Source of the DNA: Leucothrix mucor DSM 2157
GTDB lineage: Bacteria; Pseudomonadota; Gammaproteobacteria; Thiotrichales; Thiotrichaceae
Direction of reading: 5' to 3'
Length of the DNA stretch: 64,000 bases
Assembly: GCF_000419525.1 (NCBI RefSeq)
Contig: NZ_ATTE01000001.1
Location: 496,001 to 560,000 of the forward strand
Position 1 is the first letter of the stretch, and each line of letters begins with the position of its first letter. The notes beneath the pieces were generated by a model, which made no database searches, had not been told where the DNA came from, and saw only the letters and a list, made by a program, of their open reading frames with translations. Made by a program: the position numbers and the translations under genes. Of the stretch, positions 47,424-59,000 are shown one piece after another.

Positions 47424-47624
47424 TTATTCCAGAACGAATGTGATTTTCATGCGAACTTGATAACCTACAATTTTGCCATCTTTCACGCTGACTTCCTGAT
47501 CTGCAACCCAAGCACTTGTTACGTTTTTCAGTGATTCATTAGCACGTTGGATGCCAGTTTCAATGGCGTCTTCGAAACTCTTGTTTGAGCTAGATGTAAT
47601 TTCAGTGACTTTTGCGATAGACAT
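47424..47624 (-). CDS. Dodecin family flavin-binding protein
   Basis: A 66-residue protein matching dodecins, small dodecameric flavin storage proteins. The pattern is AKVTEITSSSNKSFEDAI and SAWVADQEVSVKDGKI, with the flavin-stacking Trp in the latter. AGGAG precedes the ATG on its strand (47631-47637). Confidence 0.93.
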   Translation of the reverse strand: MSIAKVTEITSSSNKSFEDAIETGIQRANESLKNVTSAWVADQEVSVKDGKIVGYQVRMKITFVLE

Positions 47625-47732
47625 TTTGTAAACTCCTATTGTAGTTATTGTTAGGGGCGAGAACTATAACATCGGTTCAAACTAGCAGTGCAACCGAAGC
47701 CTGATGGTTGGTATGCTATTTAATCAGGTGGC

Positions 47733-48050
47733 CTAGAGAATGGTCGTGCCGCCGTTATGGTCTAGTTGTACGCTGGAAATGTTTTGGGCTAACAGGTTAA
47801 CTCGTCCCGTTGAGCGCTCCTGACGGTCAAGACTGAGTTCAAAGTTGTAACTGCGCGCTAATTGCACACGGCCGTTTTTATCCCGGCTAACGCTCAAACG
47901 CTTCAGCGACACCGTTTGATCAAGCAATTGTGCTTGTATGGCTTGGCAAGCCCCTGAGGCTGCTTGGGTAGCGGTTTCTTTAGCTTTGGTAGAATCAAAC
48001 CAAAACCAAGCAATACCTGCTAATACTAGAATCACCAACAAACTACTCAT
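47733..48050 (-). CDS. DUF3301 family protein
   Basis: A 105-residue protein with one N-terminal membrane helix (SLLVILVLAGIAWFWF) and the DUF3301 pattern: ACQAIQAQLLDQTVSLKRL, then VQLARSYNFELSLDRQERSTG and GTTIL at the end. The family is found in gammaproteobacteria and has no assigned role. It is divergent from the inositol-monophosphatase-family gene. Confidence 0.87.
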   Translation of the reverse strand: MSSLLVILVLAGIAWFWFDSTKAKETATQAASGACQAIQAQLLDQTVSLKRLSVSRDKNGRVQLARSYNFELSLDRQERSTGRVNLLAQNISSVQLDHNGGTTIL

Positions 48051-48111
48051 TACTTAATCTACTCAATATGTGGACAGGTCGTCACGCTAACAAATAAAAC
48101 AGGACTTCACT

Positions 48112-48906
48112 ATGTTGCCAGACATTAAACTACTAGAAACAATTATTCGTGATGTGGCGCGCCAAGAGATATTGCCACGCTTTAACCAGATTGGCTATGA
48201 GCTTAAGTCTGATGGCAGTTTGATCACTGAGGCAGACCTGAGTGCCGATCGTGAGATTCGTAAGCAATTGACGGAGCATTATCCGCACATTGCGTATATG
48301 AGTGAGGAGATGCCAGAGCATGAGCAGACTGCGTTGTTAAATGATGAGCCTGAGATTTGGTGTTTAGATCCTTTAGATGGCACCAGTAACTTTGCCGCTG
48401 GGGTTCCGCTGTTTGCTACATCCTTATGCTTGATCCGTGAAGGCCAGGTGGTATTGGCACTTACTTATGATGTTAACCGCGATGAAATGTTTACAGCAAT
48501 TAAAGGTGAGGGGGCTTATTTAAATGGTAAGCGCCTACAATGCCATGTTGAGACTAAGGAATTGAGCGCTTGCGTTGCTTTGGCGGATTATAAACGATTA
48601 CCCACCGCGCTAGCATTGGACTTGATTGAGTTTTCACCGTTTCGCTCGCAACGCAATTTAGGCTCTAGTGTATTGGAGTGGGCATGGATTGCCGCGAGTC
48701 GTGGGCAAATTTATCTGCATGGCGGGATTAAACTGTGGGATTGTGCCGCAGGTTCGCTGATCTTGTCAGAGGCTGGAGGCCATTCTTGTACATTAGAAGG
48801 AGGGATCGTTTTTGAGCTCAATGTGGGTATGCGTTCAGTGGTGGCCTCGCCAGACAAGGAGCTGTTTGATAAGTGGTTTAGCTACTTACATGTTAAGTTG
48901 AATTAA
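48112..48906 (+). CDS. Inositol monophosphatase family phosphatase
   Basis: A 264-residue Mg-dependent, Li-sensitive-type phosphatase. The metal sites are MSEEMPEHE, the family motif LDPLDGTSNFAAG, and the C-terminal LWDCAAGSLILSEAGG. The substrate is not clear: inositol phosphate, histidinol phosphate (HisN type) or 3'-phosphoadenosine phosphate are all possible in this family. There are no pathway neighbours. AGGACTTC precedes the ATG. Confidence 0.9.
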   Translation: MLPDIKLLETIIRDVARQEILPRFNQIGYELKSDGSLITEADLSADREIRKQLTEHYPHIAYMSEEMPEHEQTALLNDEPEIWCLDPLDGTSNFAAGVPLFATSLCLIREGQVVLALTYDVNRDEMFTAIKGEGAYLNGKRLQCHVETKELSACVALADYKRLPTALALDLIEFSPFRSQRNLGSSVLEWAWIAASRGQIYLHGGIKLWDCAAGSLILSEAGGHSCTLEGGIVFELNVGMRSVVASPDKELFDKWFSYLHVKLN

Positions 48907-49138
48907 CATACAAATCATCAGGTTACTGTTTCTGGTAATACCCGACTAAAAGGGTTACCTATTTATCATTATTCAGATTCGATACAGCTAGGGCCCTTTA
49001 TGATTCGGGTCATGCTTGCTCGAAGAACGAAGAAGAGTGGGTGCTTTAGACTGATAGATGAAGAAGTTTGGTAGGTAGTAGATACGTTCTTTGGGCTCAG
49101 TCACTCATTTAAAAATAAATATAACGTTGGGGTTAGAT

Positions 49139-49636
49139 ATGATGAAGAAAGTAGCATTACTGTGCGGGTTGGCGGCAATCTCTGCAGCTATCACGGTATC
49201 AGTTGTAGCAAAAGATAAGCCTACACTGGTTAGTAGCATGCAAGCCTACTTGGTGAAAACTAACGCACAAGGCAAAGAGTATCGCCAACCGGCTAAGCAA
49301 ACTGAGCCTGGTCAGGTTATCGAATATAATCTGTCTTATGTCAATCAGATGCGTAAGCCACTGCAAGGTTTAGTTGTTAGCGGACCAATTCCAGCAAACA
49401 CAAGCTACGTTGCAAATAGCGCAAATACTGCGATTGCTTCTGATCTGCTGGTGAGTATTGATGGTGGGGCGACTTTCGAGAGAGAGCCAGTTCGTCGTCA
49501 AATGAAAATGCCAAATGGTCAAATGAAGACGGTTACTATCCCTGCTGAAAAATATACCAATGTACGTTGGAATGTGAAGCAGCCAATTGGACCAAATGGT
49601 AACCAGCTTTATGCATACCGTGTAAAAGTTAAGTAA
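49139..49636 (+). CDS. Small exported protein with one DUF11-like domain
   Basis: A 165-residue protein with a signal peptide (KKVALLCGLAAISAAITVSVVA, cleavage near residue 24). The mature part is one DUF11-like beta-sandwich: TEPGQVIEYNLSYVN, LQGLVVSGPIPANTSYVANS, and a C-terminal strand YAYRVKVK. GGGG lies 7-10 bases before the ATG. It heads the surface-protein cluster and shares the fold type of the repeats in its large neighbours, so it may be a capping or minor subunit. The preceding 232 bases hold no other gene that I can recognise. Confidence 0.75.
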   Translation: MMKKVALLCGLAAISAAITVSVVAKDKPTLVSSMQAYLVKTNAQGKEYRQPAKQTEPGQVIEYNLSYVNQMRKPLQGLVVSGPIPANTSYVANSANTAIASDLLVSIDGGATFEREPVRRQMKMPNGQMKTVTIPAEKYTNVRWNVKQPIGPNGNQLYAYRVKVK

Positions 49637-49787
49637 GACCATCAACTTGGGTCATTCGTGCAAGACGCTAATTATAAAAATAAGTTGAGCTTGAGTGAGT
49701 GTTCCAGGGGTTAGTGGTTTGATCTATGTGTCTGCCTGAATAGCCCCAAAAGTTTCTTAAAAATTATAATCGATAAAGAGAAAATCA

Positions 49788-52700
49788 ATGAGAAAAAATA
49801 ATCAACAGAAACCTCTTGCCCGTTGGATTGCTGCATCACTGGCAGCAGGCGCAATGGCTGGATTTGGCGCGCAGGCAGTGGCTGCCACCGCAGCTGGCAC
49901 GATCATCAAAAACCTTGCGACGGTTACCTATGAAGATGCAAATGGTAATAAGTACTCAGCACAATCCAACGAAGCCTTCGTAACAGTAGCAGAGGTTTAT
50001 AGCGCTACGGTTGAGAACGATAAAGCGCTAGCAGCAGCTCCGGGACAGACAGTATATTTTCCACATGTTCTGACTAATACTGGTAACTCAGCGGACACTT
50101 ACACCATTAATACAGATACTGTTGTCGCTGGCGTTGTTGTTTATAACGACCTGAACAGTAATGGTCAGCCTGATCCTGGTGAGCCATCAATCCCTGCGGG
50201 CGGCACCATCACTATTCCGGCCGGTGAGCAAGTTAATCTTGTGGTTGCAATGCCAATTCCTGTAACTGCAGTTAGTGGCGACGTGCTTACTGCTGATCTG
50301 GATGTGACAACTGCAAATGGTGATGTAGTTGATGTTACCACTCCAACTGATGCAACGGGAACTGTTACTGATTCTGCGACTGTTACTACTGATCCTGTTC
50401 TAGTTTTGGGTAAACAATCAGTTCATAACCCAGCAACCAATGAAATTACTTATACACTGACCGTTAAGAATAACGGTGGTAGTGCAGCAACTAACGTTAA
50501 TATTCTGGATGCTTTGCCAACAGTTGATACCGATGGTGCTGGCACTCTTGCGCAGATGACTTTTGTACAAGTTGATGAAACAAACGGTTTAGTAAACACT
50601 GGCGACTCAGTTGGTACTCATGATGCAGCCTATGATGAAGCCGGTACTGACCTAAACGATAATGGTGTCGCGACAGATACGCTTGCTGCGATTGTTGCTA
50701 CAGACGTTTCGCTTCCACCAAACACTACAGTCTCTGTTACGTATACTGTTAAATATACTGCAGGCTGGGTTGCAGGTGCTGATATTGATAACACCTTTGT
50801 CGCTACTCATGACAATCCTGATACAACACCAGGCGCTCCTGCAACTTTAGAAGTTTCGTCTAATACAACTCATGACGTGTTACCACAGTATTATGCTGTT
50901 GACGCAAACGATGATGGACGCGGAACTGGAACTGCTAGTACTGGCATTGATGCTAATAATGGTGTTGATGACAGCGTTGCCACTACTGATGATACACAGT
51001 ATGTCGCTTCTGTCCCAACAGGTGCGGAAGTGCTTTATACTCATGTCATTTCCAACGAAGGTAATGGTGATGATGTCTTCAATCTTGAAGTTACTAATAC
51101 AGACTTCCCTAGCGGCACTGTGTTTACGTTCTGGGACGCAACCGGCACAGTACAGGTAACTGATACTGACAATGACGGTATTCCGGATACTGGTGTTTTG
51201 GCTATTGGCGGAAAAGAAACCATATTAATCAAAGCTAAGCTTCCTTCAGGCGTAGCAGATGCAGATCCAGTTACTCCTCCAGCTGGTGGATACAACGCGA
51301 TTTTGACAGCTACCTCTGCTAATGAGGGTAAAGATGCGATTGCTGCCGATGACAACGATGTTACAAACCTCAAGTTAGGCTCTATCACTGCAGCAGCCGT
51401 TGATATTGCGAACACTGTTGCTGATCAAGGCGCAGATCTTGCGGCTGGATTTAACGATGATGGTTCTGTGAATGCTCAGGAAGATGGTCCAGCAGTGATA
51501 GCTGATGCTGTTGTTGGTGGTACTGTTGTCTACGACTTAAAACTAGCTAATGAGTCAGGTAGCTCGGATTCTTATCTGTTATCAGCTGAGAATATTCCAG
51601 CGGGATGGAGTGTTGTTTACAAAGACAAGCTAACAGGTAATGTTATTACTACAACGCCTTTAATTCCTGGTGCGGAGGATTATGAATATCAAGCAGTTGT
51701 TACTATCTCAGCTGATCCTGCATTAGCGAAAAGCGATTCTGATCAAAAGGGTCAAGTGATTGGTGATGATGCTGTTGATGGTTATGATGACATAAATAAT
51801 GGCAGTCAAGTTCTGACTGGTGGTGATGGCGATAAAGATTACTTCATTGACTTTATTGCGGCGTCAACTGGAACTCCTGGCCTTGAAGATACTGTCCGTA
51901 ATGCGATTGATGTTGCCCCTATGCGTGAAGTGGTAATCACTCCAAATGGTCAGAACCAGATTCAACCAGGTGGTACGGTAGATTATACTCACCTGTTAGA
52001 AAATAATGGTAACCTCACCGAGAAAGTAGAGTTAGCAGTGGCTAATAGCGAAACCGATAGTGGTTGGACAACGGTTATTAACATTGATACAGATGGTGAT
52101 GGAATTCCGGATGCAGCCTCAAATACTTTGATTGGTCAAACCATTCAAGCGCCGAACCCTGATGGCACACCAACATTTGTAGATATTCTGGTAACGGATA
52201 CTGACGGCGATGGAGTTATTGAACTATTACTACCAGCCGGTGTAGATGTAGCAATGAGCACAACCGTTAATGCACCATCTAACGCGCCATTGGGCACAGT
52301 TGATCTCTCAACCATTACAGTTGCAGATGCAACTATCGACACTCCAACAGGCTTGGGTGCTACTCTGGATACCGCTGAGGATCAAACCAATGTAATTCTT
52401 GGTCAAGTTCGTCTGGAAAAAACGGCTGCAATCGATGAAGATTGTGATGGCAGCTTAGAGACTGGTTTCTCTACTAATCAAACAACGACGGTTGAACCAG
52501 GTGATTGTGTTACATGGCAGTTGCATGCAACTAATGAAGGTAACGCAACAGTTAGTAACGTTGTCATGTCGGATGCCGCACCTGCGTTTACCGACCTGAT
52601 TCCTACATACTTCGTTGGTGGTGTACCAGGAACTGTAAGTGCTCTTAAGTTCTGTCACGGTAATGGCTGTGCTCCAGATGCTACAACCGCTACAAATGCA

Positions 52701-52802
52701 ACAATGGATGTAGGCACTGGTGTTGTGCAGTTTATACCAAACGGAGGTCAGTTAGTCTCCGGTGAAACTGCAACTGGTCAGTTCACGGTTAGAGTTCAGT
52801 AA
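49788..52802 (+). CDS. Large exported DUF11-type repeat protein
   Basis: A 1004-residue exported protein of unknown function. A signal peptide ends near AVAATA (about residue 33). The first mature module reads AGTIIKNLATVTYED, then QTVYFPHVLTNTGN and an Asp-rich loop NDLNSNGQPDPGEP. DUF11-type beta-sandwich units follow, with repeated headers YTHVISNEGN (about 417) and YTHLLENNGN (about 733), and calcium-type loops DTDNDGIPDTG and DTDGDGIPD. It is rich in Thr, Asp and Ala and very poor in Cys and Lys. The C-terminus ends in the strand GQFTVRVQ with no sorting signal (no LPXTG, PEP-CTERM or GlyGly-CTERM). It is likely displayed by its partners rather than self-anchored. Confidence 0.8.
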   Translation: MRKNNQQKPLARWIAASLAAGAMAGFGAQAVAATAAGTIIKNLATVTYEDANGNKYSAQSNEAFVTVAEVYSATVENDKALAAAPGQTVYFPHVLTNTGNSADTYTINTDTVVAGVVVYNDLNSNGQPDPGEPSIPAGGTITIPAGEQVNLVVAMPIPVTAVSGDVLTADLDVTTANGDVVDVTTPTDATGTVTDSATVTTDPVLVLGKQSVHNPATNEITYTLTVKNNGGSAATNVNILDALPTVDTDGAGTLAQMTFVQVDETNGLVNTGDSVGTHDAAYDEAGTDLNDNGVATDTLAAIVATDVSLPPNTTVSVTYTVKYTAGWVAGADIDNTFVATHDNPDTTPGAPATLEVSSNTTHDVLPQYYAVDANDDGRGTGTASTGIDANNGVDDSVATTDDTQYVASVPTGAEVLYTHVISNEGNGDDVFNLEVTNTDFPSGTVFTFWDATGTVQVTDTDNDGIPDTGVLAIGGKETILIKAKLPSGVADADPVTPPAGGYNAILTATSANEGKDAIAADDNDVTNLKLGSITAAAVDIANTVADQGADLAAGFNDDGSVNAQEDGPAVIADAVVGGTVVYDLKLANESGSSDSYLLSAENIPAGWSVVYKDKLTGNVITTTPLIPGAEDYEYQAVVTISADPALAKSDSDQKGQVIGDDAVDGYDDINNGSQVLTGGDGDKDYFIDFIAASTGTPGLEDTVRNAIDVAPMREVVITPNGQNQIQPGGTVDYTHLLENNGNLTEKVELAVANSETDSGWTTVINIDTDGDGIPDAASNTLIGQTIQAPNPDGTPTFVDILVTDTDGDGVIELLLPAGVDVAMSTTVNAPSNAPLGTVDLSTITVADATIDTPTGLGATLDTAEDQTNVILGQVRLEKTAAIDEDCDGSLETGFSTNQTTTVEPGDCVTWQLHATNEGNATVSNVVMSDAAPAFTDLIPTYFVGGVPGTVSALKFCHGNGCAPDATTATNATMDVGTGVVQFIPNGGQLVSGETATGQFTVRVQ

Positions 52803-52816
52803 CAAGTAAGATGACT

Positions 52817-52842
52817 TCCTCTCGCCTCTTTAGGTGAGAGGA
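52817..52842 (+). other. RNA hairpin 1 between the two largest surface genes
   Basis: TCCTCTCGCC pairs with GGTGAGAGGA around a 6-base loop (one G-U pair). No T-run follows. Confidence 0.7.
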
Positions 52843-52880
52843 TTTCTGAATATTTCTGCAGAGCCGGGAATATTCAGAAA
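52843..52880 (+). other. RNA hairpin 2, perfect 12-bp inverted repeat
   Basis: TTTCTGAATATT is followed after 14 bases by its exact complement AATATTCAGAAA. It directly abuts hairpin 1. Confidence 0.8.
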
Positions 52881-52948
52881 TTCAGGAAGATACTGTCCAT
52901 ACGTTTATTTTAAAAATAATAATTAATCGATGGTGATGCAGTAGCCTT

Positions 52949-52970
52949 GGTAGCTTGTTAATAAGCTACC
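52949..52970 (+). other. RNA hairpin 3 before the giant barrel gene
   Basis: GGTAGCTT-GTTAAT-AAGCTACC is a perfect 8-bp hairpin, 60 bases before the ATG at 53030. It is followed by a C-rich, not T-rich, stretch. Confidence 0.7.
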
Positions 52971-53029
52971 CACCCCCTCTGTGAAAACATTTCCCTGAGC
53001 AATAAATATAATAATAAGTGGTAGCAATA

Positions 53030-56000
53030 ATGAGAAAATCTGAAGGTTTAGGGATTAAAGTTATCAGCTTGATAATGTTGTACTTGGTACTCAGCTCTTC
53101 TTTGGCATTTGCCAAAACAAAGGCAGGAGTTACCATTACCAATCAGGCGGAAATTAGCTGGTTTGACACTGAAGATGGTTTGGTTAAACATGCTTTCTCT
53201 AATGTTTCTACTGTTGTGGTTGCACAGCAGTTTTCTCTGTTGCTCGAAAGCGATAATATTCGTCATTCAGCTGCAGGTAAGACTGTTACCTTACCTCATC
53301 GCTTAACAAATACGGGTAATGTGGCTTCTTCCTACGAACTGCGTATCCGTGATAATACTGATGACTCCGGTAGCTTGGGTAGCCTTCGTTTATTTAAAGA
53401 TAACAATGGAAATGGTGCAGCTGACCCAGGTGAGGTTGAGTGGCCGGCTGTTGCGTGCCTGCCAAGCGAAGAGGGTGTTAGTTGTTATGAGATACCAAGA
53501 CTTGAGCCTGACGCGGTTGTTGAATTTGTAGCGACAGGTATTACCCCGAACAATGGCCAAGATGGCAATACATATGGCCTAAATGTTAGGGTGTTTCCTA
53601 CCCAGTATGATCAGATAGTGCAGGGTGTTGATAAAGTCGATACGACAAAAGATCGTGTTGAATCAGTGCAGTTTAGTGCGGCTATCAATGAAAATGCTTT
53701 GCCTGAGGATTGGGTCAATGATGACTTGGTTGATCTGATCACTGGGGCAGTGTTAACCATTAATAAATCATCCACTCCAATCTGTGGTGTGCCAGTAAAA
53801 GCTGAGCAACCAATCAGGTACTACATCAACTTTAGTAACATCGGAAGTGCCGCGCCACAAACCCGAGAGTTTAGTATTGATGGTGAGTCAATCACTGGTG
53901 TAATGCTGGAAGATGTATTGCCACCTAATGTTTCACTCGATAAAGCAACAATCCCAGTCAACGCGCCTAACCAGAGTATCACGACGGTTCAGTTGAAAGC
54001 CGACGAAGATACTAACCGTTGGATTCGTTTTTCAACTTGGGATGGTGTTGAAGTCATTTCTAAAGTTGGTCTATATATACCGGCGGCACAAATAGAGCCG
54101 AATGAAAGTGGTCAGTTACAGTTCGAAGTGACTATTAATCCTAATGTGACCGCATCTACGGTCTACAACCAAGCCCACTTTGATCTTGATGAGGGTGGCG
54201 TTGCAGAGTTTTCTAGTAACCGGGTGTGTGCCACGATTGAGCCTGGTAATACTCGTTCAGATCAAGGCGGACAGCCTGACGTCACTAACATAGCCAAAAT
54301 TCGCTTTTTGACCCCGACGCTGGATATCAAGCGCGACATTACCCAAAGTGGTGGTGAGCCTGACTTCTATAGTGATAGTGATTTTGAAGATGCTTCAATT
54401 TATCGTTTAGATAGCGATAGCTACGATGTGATACGTGATGGCGTATATATTGAGCTAAGTTCAAGTGGTTTCAATGATGATATAGATACTGCTGAGTTGA
54501 TCGTAGTAACTGTATCATCAGGCACTGGCGATAAACTGCAAGTTAGCTTATTAGAGACTGGCCCTAATACTGGTATTTTCCGCAGTTTGCACCCTATTCG
54601 TTTAAGTGCGACAGAGGCAGCTAACAATCGCTTTTGCCCCAGCAGTGCAACGACTCCACAATTTAGTGCAGCTGATTCTGGCTGTGTATTAAATGGTGCT
54701 GCTGATAGCAATCTGACTGTAACGGCTGATGATCCTGGCGTTGGACGAGTTCTGGAAGATGCCGCTTTGATTGATCCGTTAGGAGTCGTCTTTGACTCGG
54801 CTTACGGAAATCCTGTTGAGGGTGCAACCGTTTGGATTCGTAATGCTGATGGAAGTATTGCAACAGATCCTTTAACTGATGCTCCTTATGAAGCACAAGT
54901 TACTGGAGATGACGGTAAGTACCAGTTCCCATATTTGGTGCCAGGGCAGTACTACTTAGATGTTAACCCACCCGCGCAATACTCATTTCCAAGTGTTGTA
55001 GCTAGCGGTAACTTTATTCAGTACACCGTCAATGAGTATTCCTACGGTAAAGATGGTTACGAGCAAGTTTTAAATAGCGGTATTTTCGACCTTGCATCAC
55101 TTCTGGTTGTTGATATCCCGTTAGATCCTGAAATGAATACTGACTTGTCTGTGTATAAGACAGCTTCTCTTGCAGAAGTAAGCATTGGTGGATCGATTGC
55201 TTACACGGTAAAGATTAAGAATCATTCTGGAAATACCTTATATAACATTAAAGTACGCGATAGCTTGCCTCGTGGTTTTAACTATGTTGATGGCACTGCT
55301 GAGCTTGATGGTGTGAAGATCGATGATCCGGCTGGTGCGCCACGTCCGAACTTAGTGTTCTCTAACTTGCCATTTGTCAGCGGTGAAGCTGATGGAGTGC
55401 TGGATTCTATTGAACACACATTAACGTATCGAGTTCGTACTACAGCGGGTGCGGTCAGTAGTGATGGTATCAATGTAGTACAGGCTGATGGTCGTACTGA
55501 AACCAGCTTTCCGATCGAGTCGAATGAGTCACGTGCAAAAGTACTGATTCAGCGTGATGGTGTACTGGCTGATAACGGCATTGTGTTTGGTAAAGTGTAT
55601 GTCGATGCTGACTGCAACAATGTCCAAAACGGTGGAGAGTGGCCAATCGCTGGCGTTAAGTTGTACATGGAAGATGGCACCTGGGTCATTACTGATGCCA
55701 ATGGCCAGTACAGCCTGTACGGAATTGAGCCAGGTAACCACGTCATTAAGATGGATCCGTTTACGCTACCTAAGGGTATTCAGTTTAAACCGACAGACAA
55801 TCGCCAGATGGCTGACCCAGAGAGTCGCTTGGTTGATCTGACTTCAGGTGAGTTCCACCGTGCAGACTTTGCCGCGATTTGCCCTAAAGAAAATAAGCAA
55901 GAAATCCATGCAGAAATTATGGCGCGTAATGCCGGTCAGACTGACTGGATGCTGCAAAATGCACAGAAATATGATCCGGATAAAGTACAAACAAATGACG

Positions 56001-59000
56001 ACTTACGTCAAAAAAGTGATAGCAGCGGTGACATCTCGAGTGGTGTGGTTGGTGAAAGTCAGCTTACTCAGCAGTCTGCGGGCCGTAACAACACTAAGCC
56101 GACAGTTACGACAGGCTATTCTGTTCAACTGAGTCAGTTCAATACAGAGGAAGCCGCTGAGAAAGCGCTTGAGCAGTTGCCAGAAGTGACGGCTAAAGAG
56201 TCCTTTGTTTATCAGATGGGTGATTTCTTCACAGTACGCTTTGGTTTTGAGCTGGACAAGAAAGCGATGACCGCACGTCAGCGTCAGCAAAAGTTTGTTG
56301 ATTCAGAGATTGTTGCAACCATTTACGAACGCTTGAGTGATGAAGTTGCTGATCAGCTGGAAACGCCTCGTGGTTTAGAAACGATGCCACTGGCTAAAAA
56401 GGTTGTTAAAACACTAACTAAGGCGCAAGCCAAAGCAGGAACATGGTTGTGGCCAACAGACAATGTGAGCCTAGATGGTCGTTTCATGGTCTCAGTGCGT
56501 AAAGGTTTAACGCCGACTCTAATGGTTAACGGCAAGCCAATGCCACAGTCACAACTGGGTGAGCAAATCGAGAATATCCGTGAGTCAGCTCAGGTTGTTG
56601 CTTGGTATGGTATCCAGCTGCAACCAGGAAAGAACAAGCTAGAAGTTGTTGCTAAAGATATGTTTGGTAACACGCGAGTACTGGCTGAGGGCGAGTTTAC
56701 CCGTCCAACATCCGCAGCAAAGTTGTATATCGAAACTGATAGCGACCAGTTGCCAGCAGATGGTGGTCGCTCTTACTTACCGATCACCATTAAGTTGCTG
56801 GATGGCAATGGCTATCTGGCACGTGGCGTGAACTTCGTCACGATCGAAGCAAGTGATGGTACTTGGGTTGAGCGTGATGTACAGGATCAGTCGCAAGGGC
56901 GTCAGGTACGTGTGGTCAATGGTTTACGGACCGTGAACCTGCGTAGCTCAGAGCGTAGTGGCAAGATTCGGGTACGAATTTCTGATGGCTCAATGCGCGA
57001 TGAAATGGAAGTGACTCAGATTGCACCGTTGCGCCCATTAATTGCAGTTGGTGTGGTTGAAGTAGGCGGTCATATCTTTAAGCGCGGAGAGAGTTCTCCT
57101 GACTTATTGAATGAGAATGAGCTCAATGCACGAGCAGCTTTCTTCCTGAAAGGTCGTGTTGGCGAAGATATGCACCTGACGATGTCAGTTGATACGGATA
57201 AAGAGAGCGATGCGACCTTGTTCCGTGATATCGACCCGAATAAATCTTACCCGATTCATGGTGATAGCTCACAACGTGGCTATGAAGCACAAAGCCGTAG
57301 CCCGGTTTACGCCAAGCTGGAAAAAGATAACGATAGCATTATGTGGGGTGACTTCATCACTGATGGTAGTACCTTCAATGAAGATGTAACACGTGTACAG
57401 CGCAGCTTGACGGGTGCCAACCTGATTACCAAAGGTGGTCCGAACGAATGGCAGTTCTTTGTTTCTGAATTGGATGAGAACAACATTGTTGAGCGTATTC
57501 GCGGTCGCGGTGTGGCACTGAACTACCAGTTAGCGAATGCACCAATCGTCACTAACAGCGACACCTTGGAGATCATTACAGTCTCTCGTGATAACCCTGG
57601 TGTTGTGGTGAGTACAAAGCAACTAAGCCGCTTTGGTGACTACACCTTGGATGATGTAACGGGTGAGTTGAGCTTTAATGAGGTGGTTCCAACGGTTGAT
57701 GATGAGTTAAACCCAGTTTATATCCAAGCAACCTACGATGTAGAGAGCGATGGCGAAAACTACACAATCGCTGGGGCACGAGTCACTCATGAGGTTAAGC
57801 CAGGTTTCAAAGTTGGTTTGAGCTATACAGTTGATCAAAATGAAAGTGATGGTTTTGAAATTTACGGCGCGACTTTGCAGTACAAAGACGATGATGGTCT
57901 GAGTGCTCAGGGAAGTATCGCACAGCTAAGCCCACGTGAGTCTGGTTCAGAGAGTGGTATAGGTGGACGTTTACACTTGTCGAAAGACTGGAATGATAAA
58001 TCAACCACATCGATTACTCTAGGTCGTGCAACCACCGGCTTTGATCATCTTGGTGCTGGTATCTCTGCAGGCCGTGAAGAGCTACGGATCAAGCATGAGC
58101 AATCGGTTTATGACGGTATAAAGGCACAGATTGAGGCGATTCACAGTAAGGACCTGGAGACTGGTGCTAAAGAACAGAGTGTTGGTTTAACTGCAGATGT
58201 CAAAGTAGAAGACTGGACATTAAAGGGCGGTTTCCGTCATATCGAACATGATAACGAGCTTGAGAGCGAGAGCTTCCAGACCTTTATCGTGGGTGCTAAG
58301 CATGCGCTGGATATTCTTGGTCGTACCGGAAGCCTTGAGGCTGAGTATGAGCAAGCAATTGGTGGAAGTGATCGTCAGCGGATCGCCTTAACTGCCGACC
58401 TGCAAGTGCACGAGAAGGTGAAGTTGTATGCACGTGGCGAGCGGATTAATAGCCTGTCAGGTGTCAGTGGCTTGTCTTCTTCAAGCGACACGCAGGATAC
58501 GATTGCTATTGGTGTGAAGTCTAATATCTTGCCATCCACTGAGTTGTTCTCAGAGTACCGTGTTCGTGGCGGTATTGATGGACGCGATATGGAAACAGCA
58601 TCGGGTGTTCGTGGTACTTACGAGTTAACCAAAGGCTTGTCTTTCTCACCACACTTGGAATTGGTTAATAACATTGAAGGTGGTGATAGCGATTCAATCT
58701 CAACATCAGTTGCCTTTAAAGACACGCGTAGCCCAAATCAGGTGTCATCCATTCGATTTGAAACGCGTCATGATGATAACCGTGATTACTATGGTGTGCA
58801 GGCGGACTATGCCCGACGTTTAGATCAGGACTGGAGTGTGCTGCTGAAAAACACACTACGCTTTGATGCGCCAGATGATGATGAAGACTTTGTTCAAAAC
58901 ACGCTGACTTTGGGTCTGGCTTACCGCCCAAGACGTGAAAATAAGCATCATGGATTATTCTTCTACCAGAATAAGGAGACTCGCGGTGATGACAATGGAG

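Noticed and set aside
52843-52880. Perfect 12-bp inverted repeat as the ends of a mobile element
   Set aside because: The arms are only 14 bases apart with nothing between them, so it is a hairpin and not a transposon.
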